Assembly (NCBI GenBank): GCA_015062715.1 | Contig: SUUD01000004.1 | Span: 1 to 23,924, forward strand | Source of the DNA: Olsenella sp. | Lineage (GTDB): Bacteria > Actinomycetota > Coriobacteriia > Coriobacteriales > Atopobiaceae | Direction of reading: 5' to 3' | DNA: 23,924 bases | Part shown: piece by piece, positions 7,819 to 14,310 of the stretch | Position numbering within the stretch: the stretch's first letter is position 1 | How the letters are laid out: each line of letters starts with the position of its first letter | The notes under the pieces: generated by a model | The model's input: the letters and a program-made list of their open reading frames with translations, nothing else | Database searches by the model: none | Told to the model about the DNA's origin: nothing | Translations under genes and position numbers: made by a program

Positions 7819-8703
7819 ATGAAGGACTGGCTTGGCTACAAGGACAAGGTCTGCGTCGTGACCGGCGCGTCGTCGGGCATGGGCAGGGCCGTGGTCGAGA
7901 ACCTCGTGGGGGAGGGCGCCGTCGTCTATGGCATGGACCGCAACCCCTGTGACGTCGAGGGCGTCACGTTCGTCCAGGCCGACCTCTCCGACAAGGCCTC
8001 CATCGACGCCGCCTTTGCGCAGCTCCCCGACCACATCGACCGCTTCTTTGGCATCGCGGGCCTCTCGGGGGCCAGGACCAGCTACTGGACCACGTTCACG
8101 GTCAACTTCATCGCCAACAAGTACATGACCGACGAGTACCTCGAGCGCCGCATGGGCCGAGGCGGGGCAATCGTGTACGTGACCTCGGTTGGCGGCCTCA
8201 TGTGGGAGAAGTGGGCCCGCGAGTACAAGAAGGTCATGTCCTGCCACACCTGGGAGGAGATGGTCGCCTTCATGAAGAAGGTCTCGCCCAAGGACGGCGT
8301 GGGTGGCATGTCTTACGTGCTGTCCAAGCGCTGCATGAACTACTACGCGTCGCTCAAGGCTGTCGAGCTGGGCGAGCGCGGCATCCGCGTGAATGCCGTC
8401 CTGCCCGGCTCCACCGACACCGGTATGAAGGCCGAGTTCGAGAAGATGGCCGGTGGCGCCGAGAAGCTCAAGATGGAGAATGGCGCCGTGGGCCGTCTGG
8501 CCACCAGCCAGGAGATGGCCGAGCCCATCATCTACCTCAACTCCGACATGGCGTCGTTCGTCTCGGGCCTCATGATGATCGTCGACATGGGGCACAACGC
8601 GGCCAAGACCCTGGGCTTTGCCAAGAACCAGCTCGACGTGCCCGCCGCGCTCCCCATCTACAACATGAGGTTCATGCAGAAGAAGTTCAAGGAGTCGTAC
8701 TAG
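7819..8703 (+). CDS. Short-chain dehydrogenase/reductase, hydroxysteroid-dehydrogenase-like
   Basis: A 294-residue SDR enzyme. The cofactor motif is TGASSGMG (15-22), and D40 at the end of the second strand favours NAD(H) over NADP(H). The catalytic set is N96, S123 and YVLSK (Y166, K170). The usual NNAG is GIAG (78-81). About 42 residues lie between S123 and Y166, much longer than in ordinary classical SDRs. An extended segment here, with DLS at 55-57, resembles the 3-alpha-hydroxysteroid dehydrogenase type known from Comamonas. A role in bile acid or steroid hydroxyl oxidation is therefore an inference; other secondary alcohols are possible. The start at 7819 has GAGGGGAGAG just upstream. 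A divergent TetR gene probably controls it. Confidence 0.82.
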   Translation: MKDWLGYKDKVCVVTGASSGMGRAVVENLVGEGAVVYGMDRNPCDVEGVTFVQADLSDKASIDAAFAQLPDHIDRFFGIAGLSGARTSYWTTFTVNFIANKYMTDEYLERRMGRGGAIVYVTSVGGLMWEKWAREYKKVMSCHTWEEMVAFMKKVSPKDGVGGMSYVLSKRCMNYYASLKAVELGERGIRVNAVLPGSTDTGMKAEFEKMAGGAEKLKMENGAVGRLATSQEMAEPIIYLNSDMASFVSGLMMIVDMGHNAAKTLGFAKNQLDVPAALPIYNMRFMQKKFKESY

Positions 8704-8713
8704 GGATAGCGGC

Positions 8714-8746
8714 GGCCGGGTGCGTCGGCTCCCGACACGCCCGGCC
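8714..8746. terminator. Bidirectional terminator between dehydrogenase and OPT transporter
   Basis: A 15-base-pair stem with one mismatch and one G-U pair joins GGCCGGGTGCGTCGG (8714-8728) to CCGACACGCCCGGCC (8732-8746) through a three-base loop. It fills the 56-base gap between two convergent genes. There is no clear T run on either side, so termination may be Rho-assisted. Confidence 0.6.
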
Positions 8747-8759
8747 GAGCTGCGAGGGC

Positions 8760-10412
8760 CTATCCTGCCAAGCCGGCAATGACGGTCGCAAGCGCGATGA
8801 CGACGCCCACGATCGACTCTCCGCCCAAAAGACCGGACGCCACGATGATGCCCGTGTCGTCATGGCTCAGCTCGGCATCGTCCTTTGCCCCGCCGCTGAG
8901 CCTGTCGTAGGCAACCTTCGCGAGCGCGCCGATGGGCGCCGAGAGGGACATGTAGAAGGGCAGGTAGACGCCCAGGCCGAGCATCATCGACGGGAGGCCC
9001 AGGCAGTACAGGACGATGCCCGCGACAAGGCCGAGCACAAAGCCCGGGATGTTGGGGATGCCCGAGACCATGGTGGCGACCACGGAGGCCTGGGCGCTCA
9101 CGAAGAGCTGTCCCGGACCAAAGGCCCCGGTGCCATAGGCACCCACCAGCGCGACCATGACGGCGACCGAGACGAAGGTGCCGAGCAGGGCCCCGATGGC
9201 CTGGCCAACCCACATCTGGCGCGGGTCGGTGCCGATGATCTGGCCGGTCTTGAAGTCGCTCATGACGTCGCCGCCCAGGCCACAGGCCACGGCGATGATG
9301 CCGGCGACGAAGAAGAGCTTGACCTGGTCGACGTCGCAGGTCGCCGCGACCGCGAGCAGGACGATGAGGCCAAAGATCTCCATGGGGTCGATGCCGGTCT
9401 GGCCCACGGACTGGGCGCTCATGATGGTGGTGACGAAGCTGAGGGCGACGATGATGACGGTGGCGGGCACGCCAAGGCCCAGCCCAAAGCAGGCGACGAG
9501 TGCGGCGGCAGCCACGAGCAGGGCGAGCGCACCCGAATCCCTCCCCGTGATGTTGGCCAAGGCGGCGCCCTTTTCGTTGCCACCACGCAGGTGGCCGACA
9601 ATCTTGGGCAGGATGTCGCGAATAACGACGCCCAGGCCCGAGCCCATCATGAGTCCCATGCCAAGGCTCGAGACGATGCCCTGCGCCGTGGCGACGTCCC
9701 ACAGACCCGCCGCCGTGCCACCCATGATGATGCCGAGGTTGGCCAGGAGCGCCCCGCCAAACCAGAAGGCCACGGCCGCGCCGCCCACGAGGAAGCCCAC
9801 CGAGAGCATCATGGGGGAGTTGTACAGGCCAAAGGCGACGCCGGGAATGGGAAGCTGGCAGAGCATGGCGGGGATGACGCCCAGCACGTCACGCGCCACG
9901 CTCCAGACACCGGCAAGCGCCATGGAGCCAAAGAGCTTGGCGCCCGTGGCGCCGCCCGCCTGGCTTGCCTGCAGCGTTTCGGCGGCGGCCATGCCGATGG
10001 GGTACTCGAGGCCCGACTCCTCGACCAGGCGCTTGCGGATGAGGGCGGTCGCCACCAGGCCCAAGAGGGTGCCGGCGAGCGCCACGAAGAGCATCTCGAC
10101 CCAGCTGACCTCATCCGCGAGGCCCAGGATCCAGATGCCGGGGATGGTGAAGGCGAGGCCGCCCGCCACCATGGAGCCCGCAGACATGATGATCTGGGTG
10201 ACGTTGGCCTCGTTCAGGCTGGTGCGGCCAAAGGCGCGCAGCAGGACGAGCGAGGTGATGGAGGTGAAGATGGTGGGCCACGGCAGGGCGCCCATCTTGA
10301 GGGCGGTGTAGACCGACGATGCCGTGATGATGACGCAGCCGACGATGCCAATGACGATTCCCGCCATGCTCAGCTGCTCGCGCCCGGTGGCGCGGTCGTT
10401 CTCGACGCTCAT
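8760..10412 (-). CDS. OPT/YSL family oligopeptide transporter
   Basis: A 550-residue polytopic membrane protein with about 14-16 spans, of the size typical of prokaryotic OPT proteins. Recognisable stretches are SSVYTALKMGALPWPTIF near the N-terminus, EYPIGMAAAETLQA around residue 140, GGDVMSDFKTGQIIGTDPR in the second half, and GVYLPFYMSLSAPIGAL close to the C-terminus. OPT proteins are proton-coupled importers of peptides, and some carry metal-chelate ligands; the cargo here is unknown. The start at 10412 (MSVENDRATG) follows AAGGGA five bases upstream on its strand. Much longer frames to 11297 only read the antisense of the pantothenate kinase gene. It diverges from that gene and converges with the dehydrogenase. 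Confidence 0.9.
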   Translation of the reverse strand: MSVENDRATGREQLSMAGIVIGIVGCVIITASSVYTALKMGALPWPTIFTSITSLVLLRAFGRTSLNEANVTQIIMSAGSMVAGGLAFTIPGIWILGLADEVSWVEMLFVALAGTLLGLVATALIRKRLVEESGLEYPIGMAAAETLQASQAGGATGAKLFGSMALAGVWSVARDVLGVIPAMLCQLPIPGVAFGLYNSPMMLSVGFLVGGAAVAFWFGGALLANLGIIMGGTAAGLWDVATAQGIVSSLGMGLMMGSGLGVVIRDILPKIVGHLRGGNEKGAALANITGRDSGALALLVAAAALVACFGLGLGVPATVIIVALSFVTTIMSAQSVGQTGIDPMEIFGLIVLLAVAATCDVDQVKLFFVAGIIAVACGLGGDVMSDFKTGQIIGTDPRQMWVGQAIGALLGTFVSVAVMVALVGAYGTGAFGPGQLFVSAQASVVATMVSGIPNIPGFVLGLVAGIVLYCLGLPSMMLGLGVYLPFYMSLSAPIGALAKVAYDRLSGGAKDDAELSHDDTGIIVASGLLGGESIVGVVIALATVIAGLAG

Positions 10413-10433
10413 GCTAATCCCTTCGTATATCCG

Positions 10434-10496
10434 CTCCCCCCTGCTGGGGAGTCGGGTTACGGCCCGGACGGATACAGTATAGTGGGGGTTCGGGCC
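10434..10496. promoter_or_regulatory. Divergent promoter region with two inverted repeats
   Basis: The gap between the OPT gene and the pantothenate kinase homologue holds a -10-like TATAGT at 10478-10483 for the right-hand gene; the opposite strand reads TATACT at 10485-10480 in the same patch and could serve the transporter. No good -35 was found. GGCCCGGAC (10461-10469) and GTTCGGGCC (10488-10496) form an inverted repeat around it, which may be an operator. CTCCCC/GGGGAG (10434-10439, 10446-10451) gives a small hairpin in the transporter's 5' leader. Confidence 0.4.
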
Positions 10497-10580
10497 AATC
10501 CGTGATGGCAGCGAGGGACAAGAGAACATCCATCTCTTTGTTCGACGGAAGGCCATGACAAGGTCACCTAGGGGGTACGC

Positions 10581-11366
10581 ATGGCAAAGCGCAGCGACAA
10601 GAGCGTCCTCGCCGTCAACGTGGGCAATGGACTCACGCGTTTTGGCGCCTTTGTGGGAGGCGAGCTCGTAGGGACCTGGGAGGCCTCCACGCCCGAGCAC
10701 GTCACGGTGGACGAGGCGCGCTCGCAGGCGCGTGCGGTGCTCGTGGACCTGCTCGACGGTGCGACGCCCGACGGTGCGATCCTGTCGTGCGTGGTACCCT
10801 CGCACACCGACGCGTGGTTCAACGCCCTTTCTGCCGTGGCGGCAACGCGTGCCCTCGTCGTGGGCCCAGGTCTCAAGACGGGCGTCCGCATGCGCCAGGA
10901 CGACCCGTCCGGCGTCGGCTCGGACCGCGTCGCCAATGTCGCCGCGGCCCAGACGCTCGTCGGCGCCCCCGCCATCGTGGTGAGCCTGGGGACCACCACC
11001 AACATCGAGGTGATCGACCCGTCTGGCGCCTATCTGGGAGGGACCATTGCCCCGGGGCTCATGCTCGGGGTCCGCGCCCTGTCCGGTGCGGCAGCGCGCC
11101 TCCCGCTGGTCGAGCTGCGCGCCCCGTCCTCGGTCATTGGCCGCAACACGCGCGAGGCAATGCAGTCGGGCGTCGTGCTCGGCGAGGTCGCCTCGATCGA
11201 TGGGCTCATCGACGCCATTTCGGACGAGCTGGGGTGTGAGACCCCGGTCGTGGTGTGCGGCCACCATGCCGAGATAATCGTGGGCCTCATGCGTCACGAG
11301 GCCATGGTCGAGGACGCCCTCACGCTGCGGGGCCTTGCCCAGATCTGGTACGCGAACAGGGGCTAG
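10581..11366 (+). CDS. coaX: Type III pantothenate kinase homologue with altered active site
   Basis: A 261-residue ASKHA-fold protein that aligns by motif with CoaX, the ATP-dependent kinase for the first step of coenzyme A synthesis. Three acidic positions are normally conserved. The first motif, usually DxGNT, reads NVGNG here (N13 in place of aspartate). GSDRVAN keeps its aspartate (D115). The third motif, usually DxGTA, reads SLGTTT (S135 in place of aspartate). The rest, GGTIAPGLMLGVRALSGAAARLP (153-175) and GRNTREAMQSGVVLG (187-201), is typical. The first and third aspartates help bind metal and catalyse in characterised enzymes, so activity is doubtful. It may be a regulatory relic or have another substrate. 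AGGGGG at 10570-10575 supports the start. Confidence 0.82.
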   Translation: MAKRSDKSVLAVNVGNGLTRFGAFVGGELVGTWEASTPEHVTVDEARSQARAVLVDLLDGATPDGAILSCVVPSHTDAWFNALSAVAATRALVVGPGLKTGVRMRQDDPSGVGSDRVANVAAAQTLVGAPAIVVSLGTTTNIEVIDPSGAYLGGTIAPGLMLGVRALSGAAARLPLVELRAPSSVIGRNTREAMQSGVVLGEVASIDGLIDAISDELGCETPVVVCGHHAEIIVGLMRHEAMVEDALTLRGLAQIWYANRG

Positions 11367-11422
11367 TGCTGCACCTTCGTCACATGCTTGTGGGTTTTCC
11401 CTAACGGGGCGACGCGAGGCCC

Positions 11423-11428
11423 TATACT
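11423..11428 (+). promoter_or_regulatory. Possible -10 box (TATACT) ahead of the MFS gene
   Basis: TATACT matches the housekeeping -10 consensus in five of six bases. No convincing -35 lies 16-18 bases upstream. A start of transcription near 11435 would place the terminator-like hairpin at 11452 almost at once, suggesting premature termination or that this box is fortuitous. Confidence 0.3.
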
Positions 11429-11451
11429 GTACTGCGGTCGAGTAGCCAACG

Positions 11452-11483
11452 CGCGTAAGTCCGGACCGGGCTTATGCGTTTTT
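11452..11483 (+). terminator. Strong intrinsic terminator upstream of the MFS gene
   Basis: CGCGTAAGTCC (11452-11462) pairs with GGGCTTATGCG (11468-11478) in an 11-base-pair stem with two G-U pairs and a five-base loop, followed directly by TTTTT (11479-11483). This is the cleanest intrinsic terminator in the window. It lies 86 bases after the pantothenate kinase homologue, so it most simply ends that transcript. It is also 52 bases before the MFS start and could attenuate that gene. Confidence 0.75.
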
Positions 11484-11535
11484 CTGTCTCTCGCGAACCC
11501 GGTTGTGCGGCGCATCACAAGGAAAGGTTTGCGCC

Positions 11536-12717
11536 ATGGAGACAACCGTTCATAACAAACCGCAGGTCAAGCTGTGGACGCGCGACTTCGCGCTCATCAT
11601 CGTCATCAATCTTCTGGTCTTCACCAACCACATCATGAACCTCTCGACGTTCCCGTTCTACGTCGAGAGCCTGGGCGGCAACGAGTCGGTCGCGGGCATC
11701 GTTGCCACGGCGTTCTCGCTGGTGGCGGTGGCACTTCGCCCCTTCATCGGCTGGATGCTCGACAACGGCAAGCGTCGCCTCATCCTGGTGCTGGGTCTCG
11801 TGGGCCTGGCCGTGGCACCCATGGGCTACCTCGCGGTGCCCATCCTCTCGGTCGCCATCCTCTTCCGCATGTTGCACGGTGCCTCCCTCGCCTGCTCCAA
11901 CACCACCACGGCCACCATCGCCTCCGACGTCATCCCCGGCCCGCGCTTCGCCGAGGGCATGGGCCTCTTCGGCATGGCCACGGCGCTTGCCACGGCCATC
12001 GCGCCGGCACTGGGCCTCGCGCTCATGAACAAGGGCTTCAACGTGCTCTTCATTGTCGGGACAGCCTTGGCGGTCCTGGCGATCGTCCTCTTCCAGCTGG
12101 TGCGGACGCCCAAGATCGAGGTCTCGCCCAAGCCACTCGACGTGCGAGCCCTCTTCAACTCCGATGCCCTGCCCGCCAGCGCCATCATGCTCGTCTTCAT
12201 GCTCACCTTCGGCGCGCTCGAGAACTTCCTGCCCAAGTTCGCCGTCGAGAACGGCCTGCCCTCGGGTGGCATCTTCTTTGCCATCATGGCGGTCATGCTG
12301 CTGCTCGTCCGCGTCTTTTTGGGCAAGCTGGTCGACCGCCGGGGAGAGGGAATCTTCGTCTACACCTGCAACGCCGCGATGATGGCGGCGTTTCTCCTCA
12401 TGGCCTTTGCCCCAAGCCCCGTCGCGTTCTATCTGGCGGCGGTTCTCGCGGGCTATGGCTTTGGCGGCCTGGAGCCGGCCCTGCAGAGCATGGCCGTCCA
12501 CACCGCCAGCGACGAGAGCCGCGGCTCGGCAAACTCCACCTTCCTGTGCGCCTACGACATCGGCATTGGCGTGGGCGCGGGCATCGCGGGCGTCCTCATC
12601 ACCAACCTGGGCTACGGCTCCATGTGGGCGATCATGTCGGTTGCCTGCGTCGTGAGCGTGGTGCTGTACCTGGTCTGGGGACGCAAGCATCCCTCGAGCT
12701 TCTCGTACAAGGGGTAG
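11536..12717 (+). CDS. Major facilitator superfamily transporter
   Basis: A 393-residue MFS protein with about 12 hydrophobic spans. The loop between spans 2 and 3 carries the MFS motif A in the form RPFIGWMLDNGKRR (about 68-81), and a second, weaker copy LLVRVFLGKLVDRRGEG lies in the mirror position of the second half. Span 4-5 has RMLHGASLACSNTTTATIASDVIP, typical of drug/metabolite exporters of the DHA1 type. The substrate is unknown. The start at 11536 (METTVHNKPQ) is preceded by AAGGAAAGG at 11519-11527; an upstream in-frame ATG at 11503 has no such site. The gene appears to stand alone behind a strong terminator. Confidence 0.85.
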   Translation: METTVHNKPQVKLWTRDFALIIVINLLVFTNHIMNLSTFPFYVESLGGNESVAGIVATAFSLVAVALRPFIGWMLDNGKRRLILVLGLVGLAVAPMGYLAVPILSVAILFRMLHGASLACSNTTTATIASDVIPGPRFAEGMGLFGMATALATAIAPALGLALMNKGFNVLFIVGTALAVLAIVLFQLVRTPKIEVSPKPLDVRALFNSDALPASAIMLVFMLTFGALENFLPKFAVENGLPSGGIFFAIMAVMLLLVRVFLGKLVDRRGEGIFVYTCNAAMMAAFLLMAFAPSPVAFYLAAVLAGYGFGGLEPALQSMAVHTASDESRGSANSTFLCAYDIGIGVGAGIAGVLITNLGYGSMWAIMSVACVVSVVLYLVWGRKHPSSFSYKG

Positions 12718-12740
12718 GAATCTCGGACGTCTTCTTGCTC

Positions 12741-12749
12741 TGCTACACT
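12741..12749 (+). promoter_or_regulatory. Extended -10 promoter of the toxin-antitoxin pair
   Basis: TGCTACACT fits an extended -10 element (TGn followed by TACACT), 24 bases before the antitoxin start. The string TCTG...CAGA around it (about 12739-12758) is a loose inverted repeat that could be the site where the ribbon-helix-helix antitoxin represses its own operon. Confidence 0.4.
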
Positions 12750-12772
12750 GCTAACAGACGAGGGGAGACGCC

Positions 12773-13129
12773 ATGGCCGCGACCGTACAGCTCAACACCC
12801 GCATAGATCCCGACCTCAAGCGTAGGGGAGATGCCGTCTTTTCTCGTGCGGGGCTCACGTCCAGCCAGGTCGTGCGTGCCGTATGGGAGGCAGCCGCCAC
12901 TACCCAGGAGGTGCCGGAGTGCATCCTTGCGCATCGGGAGCGCGATGACATCGACGCTAGGCTCGCAGCCATCCACGATGGCTACGGCCTGGCCATTCGC
13001 GTGATGGAGGACCTGGGCGTCCACTTCAAGGACCCAGGCGAGAGGGAGCCGGTCGACTGCCGTGCCGAGCGAGATGCGATGTACGACGAGATGGCGGACA
13101 GATTCGAGGCGGAGTATGGTCAAATCTAA
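12773..13129 (+). CDS. RelB/DinJ family antitoxin
   Basis: A 118-residue antitoxin. The N-terminal half (TVQLNTRIDPDLKRRGDAVF, then SRAGLTSSQVVRAVWEAA) is the ribbon-helix-helix DNA-binding fold of the RelB/DinJ family, which dimerises and represses its own promoter. The C-terminal half (about 50-118) is charged and longer than in E. coli DinJ (86 residues) and should wrap the toxin. The start at 12773 follows GAGGGGAGA at about seven bases. Its last 14 bases overlap the PIN-domain gene, the usual antitoxin-first, coupled arrangement. The pairing with a PIN toxin rather than a YafQ/RelE RNase is uncommon. Confidence 0.87.
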   Translation: MAATVQLNTRIDPDLKRRGDAVFSRAGLTSSQVVRAVWEAAATTQEVPECILAHRERDDIDARLAAIHDGYGLAIRVMEDLGVHFKDPGEREPVDCRAERDAMYDEMADRFEAEYGQI

Positions 13130-13595
13130 CGCCCTGCTGGTCGACACGAACGTTTGGGTTGGTTATTTCCTTGCTGAGGAGCCTCATGCCGAGGAGGTTC
13201 ATCGGTTCTTTGCCGAAGCGCAGGAGCTGGGAATCACCCTCATCTATGCCCCCTCTACCATCAAGGACGTCTTCTATGCCATTCCGCGCCGCATGCGCTT
13301 GGCCGCGCAGAAGGATGGCAGGGATGAGGATGTCTCGTACCTGCCCGCAGCCTGGGCGTGTGTACGCAAGATGGCCGAGATCGCCGTCGCGGCATCGCAG
13401 TCACGTGCCGAGTGCGACAAGGCCTGGATGCTGCGCTCCACCCATGGCGACTTCGAGGACAACCTCCTCATGGCCACGGCCGAGACCTGCAACGCAGACT
13501 ATGTGGTCACCTATGACAAGCGGCTGCTCGAGCGCTTTGCCCCCGTCTGCGCCACGCCAGGCCAGGTCCTGCGCCTGCTCGAGATGGGTGTGTAG
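13116..13595 (+). CDS. PIN-domain ribonuclease toxin (VapC-like)
   Basis: A 159-residue PIN-domain protein, probably a magnesium-dependent endoribonuclease toxin. The first acidic residue is D10 in LLVDTNVWVGYF. The third and fourth sites are in DFEDNLLMATAE (D112, E114, D115) and VVTYDKRLLERF (D134), giving the usual acidic pocket. The second site is less clear; D51 in STIKDVFYAI stands near where a glutamate is expected. The start at 13116 lies inside the end of the antitoxin gene (14-base overlap), with GAGGCGGAG upstream. VapC toxins cleave tRNA or rRNA; the target here cannot be told. The rsmJ-type gene begins three bases after its stop. Confidence 0.85.
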   Translation: MVKSNALLVDTNVWVGYFLAEEPHAEEVHRFFAEAQELGITLIYAPSTIKDVFYAIPRRMRLAAQKDGRDEDVSYLPAAWACVRKMAEIAVAASQSRAECDKAWMLRSTHGDFEDNLLMATAETCNADYVVTYDKRLLERFAPVCATPGQVLRLLEMGV

Positions 13596-13598
13596 GCA

Positions 13599-14267
13599 AT
13601 GGAAGTGGACGGAAAGCCTGGCATAGTGCTTCCCGAGGGCCTCGGGCTGCGGCATGACGAGGCGGGGCTGGCGCTGGTGCGGGGCGACATGGCCCTGCGC
13701 TGCGACTTCGCTCAGATGCTCCCACGCTTGAGACAGGACCGGCTCGCGCATGAGCTACTGGTGCGGGCGGCGCGGGTGCGCGGGGTGGAGGCGCCCACAG
13801 CGCTGGACGCCACAGCCGGGCTGGGGGAGGACTCGCTGCTGCTTGCTGCTGCGGGCTTCTCCGTGACGCTTGTCGAGCATGACCCGGTCATCGCGGCGCT
13901 TTTGCGTGACGGGCTCGAGCGTGCGGCAAATGAACCCCAGTTAGAGGGCATCGTTGCACGCATGACGCTCGTCGAGGGTGACAGTGTGGAGGTGCTGGCA
14001 GGACTAGCTGTGGCGCCTGACGTGGTCTACCTCGACCCCATGTTTCCTGCCAAGCACAAGGATGCCGCCACCAAGAAGAAGCTCCAGCTGTTCCAGATGC
14101 TCGAGAGCCCCTGTACGAACGAGGACCAGCTCATGCATGCCGCCCTGGCCGCACGACCGCGCAAGGTCGTGGTCAAGCGGCCGCTCAAGGGACCGTTCCT
14201 TGCTGGAAGAAAGCCTAGCAGCAGCCTGACTGGCAAGGTCGTGCGCTACGACGTCTACGTGCCGTGA
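13599..14267 (+). CDS. rsmJ: 16S rRNA (guanine-N2) methyltransferase, RsmJ type
   Basis: A 222-residue class I methyltransferase that matches RsmJ, which methylates G1516 of 16S rRNA in E. coli. Visible motifs, in order, are LRHDEAGLALVRGD (17-30), the SAM-binding DATAGLGEDSLLLAAAGF (70-87), LVEHDPVIAALL (91-102), catalytic-site YLDPMFPAKHKDAATKKK (144-161), VVVKRPLKGPFL, and LTGKVVRYDVYVP at the end. It is a little shorter than the E. coli protein (250). It begins three bases after the toxin stop with only a weak ribosome site, so it may be translated by coupling to the toxin-antitoxin genes. RsmJ is best known from gammaproteobacteria. The fold and motifs are sure, the exact target nucleotide less so. 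Confidence 0.8.
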   Translation: MEVDGKPGIVLPEGLGLRHDEAGLALVRGDMALRCDFAQMLPRLRQDRLAHELLVRAARVRGVEAPTALDATAGLGEDSLLLAAAGFSVTLVEHDPVIAALLRDGLERAANEPQLEGIVARMTLVEGDSVEVLAGLAVAPDVVYLDPMFPAKHKDAATKKKLQLFQMLESPCTNEDQLMHAALAARPRKVVVKRPLKGPFLAGRKPSSSLTGKVVRYDVYVP

Positions 14268-14270
14268 CCC

Positions 14271-14308
14271 TGCCTAACCATCCGGGGCATACCCCTAGTG
14301 GTTAGGCA
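14271..14308. terminator. Bidirectional terminator between rsmJ and the PucR-like regulator
   Basis: TGCCTAACCA (14271-14280) pairs perfectly with TGGTTAGGCA (14299-14308), and GGGG/CCCC (14284-14287, 14292-14295) extends the stem around a CATA loop. It lies in the 43-base gap between two convergent genes, so it can stop transcription from both sides. There is no T run. Confidence 0.65.
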
Positions 14309-14310
14309 CA

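Noticed and set aside
8202..10505. A 767-codon plus-strand open frame
   Set aside because: It is antisense to the OPT transporter and overlaps the end of the dehydrogenase. Its product is a low-complexity run of H, D, G, A and E typical of reading a GC-rich gene backwards.
10413..11297. N-terminal extension of the OPT transporter to 11297
   Set aside because: The extra 295 residues are antisense to the pantothenate kinase homologue and lack transporter character; a ribosome site fixes the start at 10412.
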